DNA of 19,200 nt. It comes from Parvularcula sp964484475. Lineage in GTDB: Bacteria > Pseudomonadota > Alphaproteobacteria > Caulobacterales > Parvularculaceae. A program made the translations under genes and the position numbers. Shown here in pieces: positions 7,921-15,308 of this stretch. The first letter of the stretch is position 1. Each line of letters begins with the position of its first letter. The notes under the pieces are model-generated. The model was not told the DNA's origin. It saw nothing but the letters and a program-made list of their open reading frames with translations, and ran no database searches. Location: NCBI GenBank assembly GCA_964484475.1, contig CAZAFU010000049.1:1-19200 (forward strand), read 5' to 3'.

Positions 7921-8637
7921 TCAGCCCCCGTAGTGGTAACGGCTCCGGCTTCGTGCGTCGTAGGCGAAGCTGAAACGGGCGCGGCAGCCATTGTCGACCC
8001 AGATGCCCGAGCGAGTGGTGCCCCAGTCGCGCCCCCTCACGCAGGCGGAATTCGAGGAGCGGCTTTCGATCTGCACACGGTCGAACTGCGTCCCGATGCG
8101 GCAGAGCCTGTAGCGGTTGTCGCGCGACGAGCAATTCAGGGTCCCGATCTCCACGGCCGGGCGGCCCCTCGCCCGCGGGCCGTGCCCCCTGCCATTGTTT
8201 CCCCTGCCGTCGTTCCAGCGTTCGTCGCCCCGGTCCCAGTCCCGGTCCCTGCGCCCGTAGCGCCAGTCGTCGTCGCGCCTGTCCCAGTCGCGATCGCCCC
8301 AGCCGTAACCGCCATGGATGCTCCGGCCGACCGGATAGGTGAAGGTGAACTCGCCCCGGCAGCCGCGATCCACCCAGATCCCGCTGCGGCCTGCACCCCA
8401 CGTCCTGTTCTCGACGCATCCGCGCGAGGAGCGCTGGTGAACGAGCCTGACTTCGCCGAACCCCCTCGGCAGGTCGCAGATCACATAGCGTCCGTCCCGC
8501 GAGGCGCAGGTGAGGATCCCGCGTTCTTCGCCGATACCCGGGCTGTGCCTGGCCGGCCAGTCGGCGCCAAGAGCCGCTCCACCGGCAACAAGCCCGAGGC
8601 CGGCTGCGACACATCCGCTGAGGAACTTCGGCGTCAT
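7921..8637 (-). CDS. Secreted protein with two DUF3011 repeats
   Basis: A 238-residue exported protein. A signal peptide covers about residues 1-25 (LSGCVAAGLGLVAGGAALGA). Two homologous repeats follow. The first runs from GILTCASRDGRYVICDL to WVDRGCRGEFTF, the second from GTLNCSSRDNRYRLCRI to WVDNGCRARFSF. Each has four Cys and a shared SGIWVD.GC block, as in DUF3011. They are joined by a linker of about 50 residues rich in Asp, Arg, Trp and Gly (DRDWDRRDDDW, then NNGRGHGPRARGRP). The Cys-rich repeats suggest disulfides in the periplasm or outside the cell. The ATG at 8637 is chosen over one 18 bases upstream because GGAGA stands just before it and the upstream ATG has no ribosome binding site. 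The function is unknown. It is divergent from the antiporter gene, across 175 bases. Confidence 0.85.
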   Translation of the reverse strand: MTPKFLSGCVAAGLGLVAGGAALGADWPARHSPGIGEERGILTCASRDGRYVICDLPRGFGEVRLVHQRSSRGCVENRTWGAGRSGIWVDRGCRGEFTFTYPVGRSIHGGYGWGDRDWDRRDDDWRYGRRDRDWDRGDERWNDGRGNNGRGHGPRARGRPAVEIGTLNCSSRDNRYRLCRIGTQFDRVQIESRSSNSACVRGRDWGTTRSGIWVDNGCRARFSFAYDARSRSRYHYGG

Positions 8638-8812
8638 GGGATTTCTCCGAGTCATCTTAAGCAGGGAACCTACTGGAATTGACCGGAAATGCTCGTTTCA
8701 AGCCCGTCAGGTTCAGTTTCGTCCAAGATTCCGGGGGCCCTTATCTGGGGGGGCTTCGGATCGTTTGTCGCCGATCGCGGACTAATTCGGGTCGAGGAGG
8801 ACCGTCGAAAAC

Positions 8813-10093
8813 ATGATCGACCCGCAGGACATCTTCTACATCGTCACCGGAACGGCGCTGTTCGGACTCAGCCTGAAACCGGCCCTCGAGCGGTTCCCAT
8901 GGGTGAACGTGCCGCTGCTCTACGTCCTTGTGGGCGTCTTCCTTGTGCTGGCCGGCGCCCCGGTGCTCGATCCGCGATCGGACGCGCTGAGCGCCCTCGT
9001 GGTGCAGCATGGCTCCGAGCTGATCGTCATCATCAGCCTGGCGGGGGCAGGGCTCGCGATCGACCGCCCCGGGACGTGGGGCAACTGGTCCGCAGGCTAC
9101 AGGCTCCTCCTGATCGCGATGCCGATCACCATCGCAGTGATCGCATGGGGCGGCGCGAACTGGCTGGGGCTGCCGCTGGCGGCAGCGATGCTCCTCGGTG
9201 CCGCCCTCGCGCCCACTGATCCGGTCCTTGCGCAGGCCGTGCAGGTCGGACCGCCGGGCAAGGCCGAAGAGCCGATGCAGGTGGCCCTGACGGCGGAGGC
9301 GGGCCTGAATGACGGGCTTGCCTTCCCCTTCGTCTATCTCGCCATCACTCTCGCGCTCGTGGCCGCCGGGGATACGGGCGGGGACTGGTTCTGGCACTGG
9401 TTCGGGGTCGATTTTCTCTATCGGGTCACGGCCGGTCTGGCCGTCGGGTGGGTGACGGGCTACGGCATCTCGAAGCTTGTCTTCAGCCCCTTCGGCGACG
9501 GCCGGAACGGTGCCTGGAACTCGATGCTGGTGATCCTGTCGGCGACGTTCCTCGCCTATGGCCTGGCCGAAGCGGTGAACGGCTACGGTTTCCTCGCCGT
9601 CTTCCTCGCCGCGCGGGCCGGACGGGCCAACACGAGGGACACCGAGAACGAGAACTACGAGAAGTTCGTCTATCACGGCGCCGAGCAGCTCGAATCGATC
9701 CTCCTCGTCCTCATCCTTCTCTGGTTCGGGATGTTCGTCGCCGCGGGCGGGCTCGACGGATGGACCTGGACCGAAGTCCTCTTCGCCTGCGGCATTATCT
9801 TCGTCCTGCGGCCCGCAGCGGCTCTCGTGGCGCTCATCTTCTACGACTGCCCCCGGCCGGAACGGCTGAAGGTCGCCTTCTTCGGGATCAGGGGGATGGG
9901 TTCGATCTTCTATATCGCCTACGCCCAGAACCATGCCCCGTTCCAGGATATCGACTCGGTCTGGCGAATTGCGGGGATCGTGATCCTGATCTCCATCGTG
10001 GTGCACGGCTTCACCGCGAACTTCGCCCTCGAACCCAAGGCGGAGGATGAAGAGATCAAGCATCCCGGCGTCGAGGCGAAAGAGGCCGCATGA
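8813..10093 (+). CDS. CPA1-family Na+/H+ antiporter (NhaP type)
   Basis: Inner-membrane cation/proton antiporter of 426 residues, with about 11-13 hydrophobic segments spread over nearly the whole length. Family landmarks are TDPV at 135-138 and the ND motif in EAGLNDGLAFP (162-172), where Asp167 is the expected ion-binding residue. The C-terminal soluble tail is short, unlike long-tailed NhaP2 or eukaryotic NHE proteins. A GAGGAGG lies 12 bases before the ATG, slightly further than ideal, but no better start exists. Cation specificity (Na+, K+ or Li+) cannot be read from the sequence. It fits a marine or otherwise saline lifestyle, which is inference. Confidence 0.9.
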   Translation: MIDPQDIFYIVTGTALFGLSLKPALERFPWVNVPLLYVLVGVFLVLAGAPVLDPRSDALSALVVQHGSELIVIISLAGAGLAIDRPGTWGNWSAGYRLLLIAMPITIAVIAWGGANWLGLPLAAAMLLGAALAPTDPVLAQAVQVGPPGKAEEPMQVALTAEAGLNDGLAFPFVYLAITLALVAAGDTGGDWFWHWFGVDFLYRVTAGLAVGWVTGYGISKLVFSPFGDGRNGAWNSMLVILSATFLAYGLAEAVNGYGFLAVFLAARAGRANTRDTENENYEKFVYHGAEQLESILLVLILLWFGMFVAAGGLDGWTWTEVLFACGIIFVLRPAAALVALIFYDCPRPERLKVAFFGIRGMGSIFYIAYAQNHAPFQDIDSVWRIAGIVILISIVVHGFTANFALEPKAEDEEIKHPGVEAKEAA

Positions 10094-10187
10094 CCGTTAT
10101 TGACGGGTGCGGTGCAATGGGGGGTTGGTGGAAGGGGCGGCCGGCCCTAACCCATACCTCAACCGTAGCCATCAACCAGGAGGAAAC

Positions 10188-10484
10188 ATGTCGTTCTCTG
10201 GCACGTACAACGTCACCATCAACACCCCGATGGGCAAGCAGGAAGGCGTTCTCACCCTCAACGAAGACGGCAGCAACCTGACCGGCACCATGGCCGCCCA
10301 GGGCGACACCGCCGAGATCAAGAACGGCAAGGTCGAAGGCGACCGCGCGATGTGGGACGTGGACGTCTCCAAGCCGATGCCGCTGACCCTCAGCTTCGAC
10401 GGCACCAAGACGGGTGACAACCTGTCCGGCAACGTCAAGCTCGGCGCGTTCGGCTCCTCGACCTTCGAGGCCACCGCCGCCTGA
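10188..10484 (+). CDS. Small beta-rich conserved hypothetical protein (98 aa)
   Basis: A cytosolic-looking protein without signal peptide or membrane segment. It alternates short polar/hydrophobic strands with Gly/Asp turns, for example TPMGKQEGVLTLNEDGSNLTGTM and later SFDGTKTGDNLSGNVKLGAFG, which suggests a small beta-barrel or beta-sandwich. From memory, similar short proteins with the TPMG, LTGTM and GNVKLGAFG landmarks occur in many bacteria without an assigned function. The ATG at 10188 has a near-perfect AGGAGG at 10178-10183, and codon use is strongly biased to GC-ending codons, so high expression is likely. It follows the antiporter gene by 94 bases and precedes the run of N. Confidence 0.8.
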   Translation: MSFSGTYNVTINTPMGKQEGVLTLNEDGSNLTGTMAAQGDTAEIKNGKVEGDRAMWDVDVSKPMPLTLSFDGTKTGDNLSGNVKLGAFGSSTFEATAA

Positions 10485-10515
10485 GCCCCTTTCGGCCAGT
10501 CATGACACCAAAGGC

Positions 10516-10525
10516 NNNNNNNNNN
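10516..10525. other. Run of 10 N (assembly gap)
   Basis: Ten unresolved bases lie 31 bases after the stop of the 98-residue protein. The right flank, CCCGGGCGCGC followed by TTTTT, looks like the right arm of a GC-rich terminator, so the missing bases may hold the left arm. The true gap length may differ from ten, and continuity of the sequence across this point is not proven. Confidence 0.95.
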
Positions 10526-10583
10526 GTGAAACCCGGGCGCGCTTTTTCGTGTTGGGGCCACAGCGCACCAAGGGAGCCTCTCA

Positions 10584-11162
10584 ATGAACGACGAATCACC
10601 GATCCTCTTCGAAGACTGGGCGGGAATGCTCGAAGTCCTCGTCTGCGCGCCACTCCTCTACGGGCTGCTGATCATTTCGGTGAAGGTCAGCGGGAAACGC
10701 ACCGCCGCGCAGATGAACAATTTCGACTGGATCGTCACCGTCGCGATCGGCTCGATCATCGGGTCGGGGATCGTCTCGAAGAGCACGTCGGTCCTCGAGG
10801 CCGGGTTTGCCTCGGTGCTCCTGCTTGGCATGCAATGGATCCTGACCAAGTTCTGCGAACGCTCGGACGCCTTCGAGAACGCCGTGAAGCTGCCGCCGAA
10901 GCTGCTCTTTTCCGACGGCGAGTTCGTGAACGAGAACCTGAGGAACGAGCGTGTCACGGAGCGCGAAATCCTCTCGACGATCAGGCGCAGCGGTTATGCC
11001 AGCAAGGATTCCATTGCGTGGATCATCCTCGAGAACGACGGCCGCATGAGCATCATCGCAAAGGACAAGCAGGACGATCGCGACGACTTCGTGATGCCCG
11101 AATGGCTGCGGACCGTGGGCGCACCCCTCAGCAGGAACAAGGAGCGCGGCTGGAGGCGCTAA
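10584..11162 (+). CDS. DUF421/YetF family membrane protein
   Basis: A 192-residue protein with three hydrophobic segments (about residues 14-34, 46-64 and 70-88), then a soluble C-terminal domain. The segment SGKRTAAQMNNFDWIVTVAIG (35-55) is the family hallmark: a GKR turn, a Gln and a Phe-Asp leading into the second membrane helix. The C-terminal part contains KLLFSDGEFVNENLRNERVTE and IAWIILENDGRMSI, matching the DUF421 beta domain. YetF-type proteins have been linked to membrane or envelope functions, but no reaction is established. AAGGGA lies about ten bases before the ATG. pdhA follows 62 bases later on the same strand. Confidence 0.85.
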   Translation: MNDESPILFEDWAGMLEVLVCAPLLYGLLIISVKVSGKRTAAQMNNFDWIVTVAIGSIIGSGIVSKSTSVLEAGFASVLLLGMQWILTKFCERSDAFENAVKLPPKLLFSDGEFVNENLRNERVTEREILSTIRRSGYASKDSIAWIILENDGRMSIIAKDKQDDRDDFVMPEWLRTVGAPLSRNKERGWRR

Positions 11163-11165
11163 GCG

Positions 11166-11195
11166 TTTGCAACCCGCCTGCAAGCTGGCCTAAAG
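11166..11195 (+). promoter_or_regulatory. Possible promoter before pdhA
   Basis: TTGCAA (11167-11172) and CTAAAG (11190-11195) are separated by 17 bases and resemble weak -35 and -10 boxes, ending 29 bases before the pdhA ATG. An overlapping GGCC-TAAA-GGCC hairpin (11187-11198) is also visible. The match is modest and unproven. Confidence 0.25.
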
Positions 11196-11224
11196 GCCCG
11201 AGGATACGAACGAAGGAGCCCGCG

Positions 11225-12168
11225 ATGAGCGCCGACGCCCAGCCGACCAACTACTCCGCTACCAAGGACGAGCTTCTCGAATACTTCCGGATGATGTCGC
11301 TCATCCGCCGCTTCGAGGAGAAGGCCGGGCAGCTTTACGGGATGGGTCACATCGGCGGGTTCTGCCACCTCTATATCGGCCAGGAAGCCGTGGTCACCGG
11401 GCTCGAGGCCCTGCGCGAGGAGGGTGACCAGGTCGTCACCGGCTATCGCGATCACGGGCACATGCTGGCCTGCGGGATGGACCCCGACGGTGTCATGGCG
11501 GAGCTGACCGGAAGGGCCGGAGGCTACTCCAAGGGCAAGGGCGGCTCGATGCACATGTTCAGTTCCGAGAAGAAATTCTACGGCGGGCATGGCATCGTCG
11601 GCGCGCAGGTGCCAATCGGCGCACCTATTTCGGTGACGGCGCCGCGAACCAGGGGCAGGTCTTCGAAGCGATGAACATGGCCGAGCTGTGGAGCCTGCCG
11701 GTGGTCTTCGTGATCGAAAACAATCAGTACGCGATGGGTACGAGCGTGAAGCGCGCATCGGCGGAGACCCATCTTTACAAACGCGGGTCGAGTTTCGGCA
11801 TTCCGGGCAAGGAAGTGGACGGCATGGATGTCGTCGCCGTGCGCGAGGAAGCCCGCGAGGCCGTCGAGCACGCCCGCGAGGGCGGCGGCCCCTTCGTTCT
11901 CGAGATGAAGACCTATCGCTATCGCGGCCATTCCATGTCCGACCCTGCGAAGTACCGGACCCGCGACGAGGTGGACTCGATCCGCTCCAAGCAGGACCCG
12001 ATCGAGAACTGCCGCAGGCGCCTTCTCGAGGCCGGCGTCGCCGAGGAGGACCTCAAGGATATCGACAAGTCGATCAAGGAACGGGTCAAGAAGGCCGCCG
12101 ATTTCGCTCTCGAAAGCCCCGAGCCCGAAGCGAGCGAACTTTATACGGACGTTCTGGCGGAAGCGTGA
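11225..12168 (+). pseudogene. pdhA: Pyruvate dehydrogenase E1 alpha, broken by internal deletion
   Basis: E1 alpha is the TPP-dependent decarboxylase subunit of the pyruvate dehydrogenase complex. The first part (11225 to a premature stop at 11674, 149 residues) is normal through GGHGIVGAQVPIGA and then shifts into nonsense. Reading resumes in the frame one base back at about 11623 with TYFGDGAANQGQVFEAMNMAEL and continues intact to 12168 (ELYTDVLAEA). Compared with the family, about 16 residues just before the TPP motif GDG...ENN are missing, which equals a deletion of about 49 bases (3n+1). Restoring them would give about 330 residues, the normal length. No other damage is seen, so the lesion is recent or an assembly artefact. 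GAAGGAG precedes the ATG. pdhB and pdhC, the usual next genes, are absent. Confidence 0.9.
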
Positions 12169-12226
12169 TCCGAATTCACGGACCGGTCGGGGAAGCGTCG
12201 CCAGACTGTCACGTGAACACCGTAAC

Positions 12227-12255
12227 GCCCTTTCCATCCAAGTGTTGGGAAGGGC
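12227..12255 (+). promoter_or_regulatory. Hairpin covering the ribosome binding site of the PEP-CTERM-like gene
   Basis: GCCCTTTCC (12227-12235) pairs with GGGAAGGGC (12247-12255), a 9-bp stem with one G-T wobble and an 11-base loop. Within the loop region an alternative CCAA-GTG-TTGG stem can form. The right arm contains GGAAGGG (12248-12254), the only good ribosome binding site, seven bases before the ATG at 12262. This suggests translational control. It could also serve as a pdhA 3' hairpin, but no T run follows. Confidence 0.45.
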
Positions 12256-12261
12256 TTCACC

Positions 12262-12957
12262 ATGAAATTCATCACCGCCGCGGCTGTCTCGGCCGCCGCA
12301 TGTCTCGCGTCCGCGCAGGCCGCCCTGATCGAGATCAGCTTCACCGGCGAGGTCACGGCCACGTCTTCGGCGCGCGCCGAAGACCCTGCCCTGAACGCCT
12401 ACGGCGCGGATGTCCGCCAGATCTCGGGCCGGTTCATCTACGACACGGAAGTGGCTGGCACGCCTTTCGGGAGCATTGGCGTGAACTACGACGGGGCGAT
12501 CACCGGCTTCTTCTTCAAAACCGGCGTCGAGGGTGTCGGCAACGGTCTCTTCTCCGGCGGCTTCGAGCGTCAACCGGGTTTCGGCCGCGCGTCGATCCGG
12601 AATCTTCCGGGTGGAGACAACCTGTCATTCGGCAACTTCCGGTACGGGCCGGGTCTTCTCGAAGGAGAGGACGACAATGTCGTGAGCCTCGCTCCGACCC
12701 TCAGCTTCCGGGGCGGTCCCGAAGTTCTTTCCACGAACGACCTTATGGAGATGTACGACGCCTCGGCCTTCGATTTCGTGCAGCTCAGCCTCTTCATCGA
12801 CGAGGACGACGACACCGATCTGACGGTCAGCTTCACCTACAACCTCACCGACGTTACGTTCAGCGAACTGAACGAAGTACCGGTTCCGGGCGCGATCGCG
12901 CTGTTCGCTACCGGTCTCCTCGGGGTCGCGTGCGCAAGGCGGGCACGCCTCCGCTGA
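12262..12957 (+). CDS. Secreted protein with PEP-CTERM-like sorting signal
   Basis: A 231-residue exported protein of unknown function. The N-terminal signal peptide (MKFITAAAVSAAACLASAQA) is likely cut after Ala20. The body is acidic and beta-rich, typical of PEP-CTERM substrates, with a DEDDDTDLTVSFTYNLTD segment near the end. The last 26 residues form a tripartite sorting signal: VPVPG, a hydrophobic helix (AIALFATGLLGVACA) and the basic end RRARLR. This is a variant of the PEP/VPxPA-CTERM signal recognised by exosortase-type enzymes; no exosortase is in the window. The gene starts 93 bases after pdhA, and its ribosome binding site lies within a hairpin. Confidence 0.75.
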   Translation: MKFITAAAVSAAACLASAQAALIEISFTGEVTATSSARAEDPALNAYGADVRQISGRFIYDTEVAGTPFGSIGVNYDGAITGFFFKTGVEGVGNGLFSGGFERQPGFGRASIRNLPGGDNLSFGNFRYGPGLLEGEDDNVVSLAPTLSFRGGPEVLSTNDLMEMYDASAFDFVQLSLFIDEDDDTDLTVSFTYNLTDVTFSELNEVPVPGAIALFATGLLGVACARRARLR

Positions 12958-12981
12958 GCACGAGCGGGGCTGCGTGACCCG

Positions 12982-13860
12982 ATGCGGCCCTTCTCTTCGA
13001 TCTTCGAAAGGCAGGTCGCCGCCTTTCTCTACGAGGGGATCGGCGACCCATCGCTGTTCACCGCGCCGGCGGGCGAGGAGAGCCTCGTGCCGATAGGCGG
13101 TGTCGCGGCGAGGGTCTATCGCAACCCGCTCTCGGTCTATATCGGCGGCATGGCTTCGGTCATTCTCGAGCTGGCCGAGCCGCGGGTGAGGGAAGGGGTC
13201 TGGGGGCATTCGATCTTCCCGGAACAACCGCTCCTTCGTTTACGGAGGACCGGGCTCGCGGCCATGGTCAGTGTCTATGCCGCCCGCTCCGTGGCCCTCG
13301 GGATGATCGCGGGGATCACCAAACGGCATGACCGGGTCCGGGGGGTGACGCCCGAGGGCGTTCCGTTCCACGCCCTCGACCCCGAACTCCTCGGCTGGGT
13401 ACACAGGACGGCCGTTTACGGCTTCACCACCGCCTTCGACCGTTACGCCGGAGCTCTCGGGGACGCGGAGAAAGACGCGGTCGCCCTCGAAACCCTTGAA
13501 ATCGGGCGTGCCTTCGGCGTTACGGACCAGGTCGCGGGTTGGGACGGGCTGAGAGCCTCCGTCGCCGATCCTTCCCTGCGGCTCGAAGGCTCCCCGGTGC
13601 TCGAGGAATTCCTGCGGCTGATGCGGATCACACCCGCCCTGCCGGGGCCCTTCCGGCACTTCCAGCCTCTCTTCGTCGCGGCGGCGATCGATATCGTGCC
13701 CGGCGCCATCCAGCGCAGGCTCGGGATCGAAGGACGCGGCCTCGACCCCGCGAGCCGGACGGGCGTCGCCATGGTCACGAAGCTTGCGGGCCGCATCCCC
13801 CTCGGCAACCATCCCAAGAGCCTCGCTCGCCAGCGGCTCGGTCTTTCTCCTGCCGACTAG
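12982..13860 (+). CDS. DUF2236 (MpaB/latex-clearing-protein-like) oxygenase family protein
   Basis: A 292-residue protein of the DUF2236 superfamily, which includes the heme enzyme latex-clearing protein and fungal MpaB. Recognised landmarks are YRNPLSVYIGGMASVILELAEPRV (46-69), HSIF (76-79), the Arg86...Thr90 pair in RLRRT, KRHDRVRG with His116 (the likely heme-ligand position) and ALDPELLGWVHRT (131-143). One departure: the early segment usually reads LAHP, but here it is LAEP. There is no signal peptide, so it is probably cytosolic. The substrate is unknown. The start has no clear ribosome binding site; the ATG lies 24 bases after the previous stop, so coupling is possible. Family membership is fairly sure; catalysis is inference. 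Confidence 0.8.
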   Translation: MRPFSSIFERQVAAFLYEGIGDPSLFTAPAGEESLVPIGGVAARVYRNPLSVYIGGMASVILELAEPRVREGVWGHSIFPEQPLLRLRRTGLAAMVSVYAARSVALGMIAGITKRHDRVRGVTPEGVPFHALDPELLGWVHRTAVYGFTTAFDRYAGALGDAEKDAVALETLEIGRAFGVTDQVAGWDGLRASVADPSLRLEGSPVLEEFLRLMRITPALPGPFRHFQPLFVAAAIDIVPGAIQRRLGIEGRGLDPASRTGVAMVTKLAGRIPLGNHPKSLARQRLGLSPAD

Positions 13861-13913
13861 CCACGGGGCACGCCTTCTTCTAAGCCCCCGTTTCTCCGGA
13901 GGACACCCAAGGC

Positions 13914-15266
13914 ATGACCGTCAAAGTTCGTTTCGCACCCTCGCCCACGGGCAAGCTGCATGTCGGCAATATCCGCGCCGCCCTGTTCAACTGGCTCTTC
14001 GCGCGGGCCGAGGGCGGAACGTTTCTTCTCCGCTCTGACGATACCGACCAGGCGCGGTCGACGAAGGCTTTCGAGGACGGCATCCAGGACGATCTTCGCT
14101 GGCTCGGCCTCGAATGGGGCGAGTTCGCGCGTCAGTCCGAGCGTTTCTCGGTCTATGACGACGTCGCCGAACACCTGCGCGAGGAAGGGCTTCTCTATGC
14201 CTGCTACGAGACCGCCGAGGAGCTCGACCGCAAGCGCAAGCTCCAGCGCGCAAGGGGCCTGCCGCCGGTCTATGACCGCGCCGCGCTTGAGCTGACCGAT
14301 GCGCAGAGGGCTGAATACGAAGCCGAAGGCCGCAAGCCGCACTGGCGCTTCAAGCTTTCCCGCTCGGAGGTCCAGTGGGACGACCTCATCCGGGGCGAGC
14401 AGGCCTTCGATACCGGCACCATGTCGGACCCGGTGCTGATCCGGGAGGACGGCGCCTATCTCTACACCCTGCCGAGCTGCATCGACGACGTGGATTTCGG
14501 CATCACCCATGTCATTCGCGGCGAGGATCACGTGACCAACACCGCTGCGCAGATCGAGGTGTTCCGCGCGATCACCGCCTATCGCGGCGAGGGGAGCATC
14601 CCGCAGTTCGGTCACCACTCGCTCCTCGTGGGCAAGGATGGCGAGGGTCTTTCCAAGCGTCTCGGTTCGCTCGCGATCGAGAACATGCGGGCGGACGGGA
14701 TCGAGCCCCAGGCGATCACGAGCCTGCTCGCCCGGCTCGGCACCAGCCAGCCTGTCGAGGCCGTCACCGACGTGGACGAGCTCGCCAGGGGGTTCAGCTT
14801 CGAGATCCTTGGCCGCGCGCCCGCCCGTTTCGACATGGAGGAGCTGAAGCTTCTCAACGCGAAGGTCCTCCATGCCCTGCCTTACGAGGCCGTGGAGGAT
14901 CGCCTCCAGGGCATTGGCGTGAGCGAGCGGGTCTGGAATGCGGTGCGGGGGAATCTCGAAAAGCTCGAGGATGCCGCTGCGTGGGAGACGATCATCGACG
15001 ACAAGATCACCCCCGTGATCGAGGACGGTGACCGGGACTTCCTCGCCGAAGCCGCGCGGATCGCCAGCGATGTCAGCGCCGACAGGGACGGGTGGCAGGA
15101 CCTCACCTCCCGCCTGAAGGAGGCCACGGGCCGCAAGGGCAAGCCGCTCTTCATGCCGCTCAGGCTCGCCCTGACGGGCCAGCGCGCCGGGCCGGAGATG
15201 CCGGACCTTTTTGCGCTGATCGGAAAAGAGAAAGCCGCTGCACGTTTTCGGGGTGAAACCGCCTAG
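13914..15266 (+). CDS. gltX: Glutamyl-tRNA synthetase
   Basis: Class I aminoacyl-tRNA synthetase that charges tRNA-Glu (and in some Alphaproteobacteria tRNA-Gln, later amidated by GatCAB). The 450-residue protein carries the HIGH-equivalent HVGN at 16-19 within FAPSPTGKLHVGNIR and the KMSKS-equivalent LSKR at 246-249. A Glu/ATP-site block, IDDVDFGITHVIRGEDHVTN, lies between them. The C-terminal anticodon-binding region is complete (PLFMPLRLALTGQRAGPEM). The ATG at 13914 is preceded by GGAGGA at 13898-13903, eleven bases away. Many alphaproteobacteria carry two gltX copies; which one this is cannot be told from the window. The gene ends 42 bases before the pirin gene. Confidence 0.95.
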   Translation: MTVKVRFAPSPTGKLHVGNIRAALFNWLFARAEGGTFLLRSDDTDQARSTKAFEDGIQDDLRWLGLEWGEFARQSERFSVYDDVAEHLREEGLLYACYETAEELDRKRKLQRARGLPPVYDRAALELTDAQRAEYEAEGRKPHWRFKLSRSEVQWDDLIRGEQAFDTGTMSDPVLIREDGAYLYTLPSCIDDVDFGITHVIRGEDHVTNTAAQIEVFRAITAYRGEGSIPQFGHHSLLVGKDGEGLSKRLGSLAIENMRADGIEPQAITSLLARLGTSQPVEAVTDVDELARGFSFEILGRAPARFDMEELKLLNAKVLHALPYEAVEDRLQGIGVSERVWNAVRGNLEKLEDAAAWETIIDDKITPVIEDGDRDFLAEAARIASDVSADRDGWQDLTSRLKEATGRKGKPLFMPLRLALTGQRAGPEMPDLFALIGKEKAAARFRGETA

Positions 15267-15308
15267 GTTTCTTCCATGCCGGGATCGGCCCCGGCGAAAG
15301 GAGAAGCC

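Noticed and set aside
8656..8812. EcfG-type (GGAAC...CGTT) promoter between the DUF3011 and antiporter genes
   Set aside because: GGAAC at 8665 and CGTT at 8694 are 24 bases apart, too far for the 16-17 base spacer.
10502..11674. Plus-strand open frame running through the N run into pdhA
   Set aside because: It crosses unresolved bases and overlaps the DUF421 gene in another frame; only the part from 11225 is real coding sequence.
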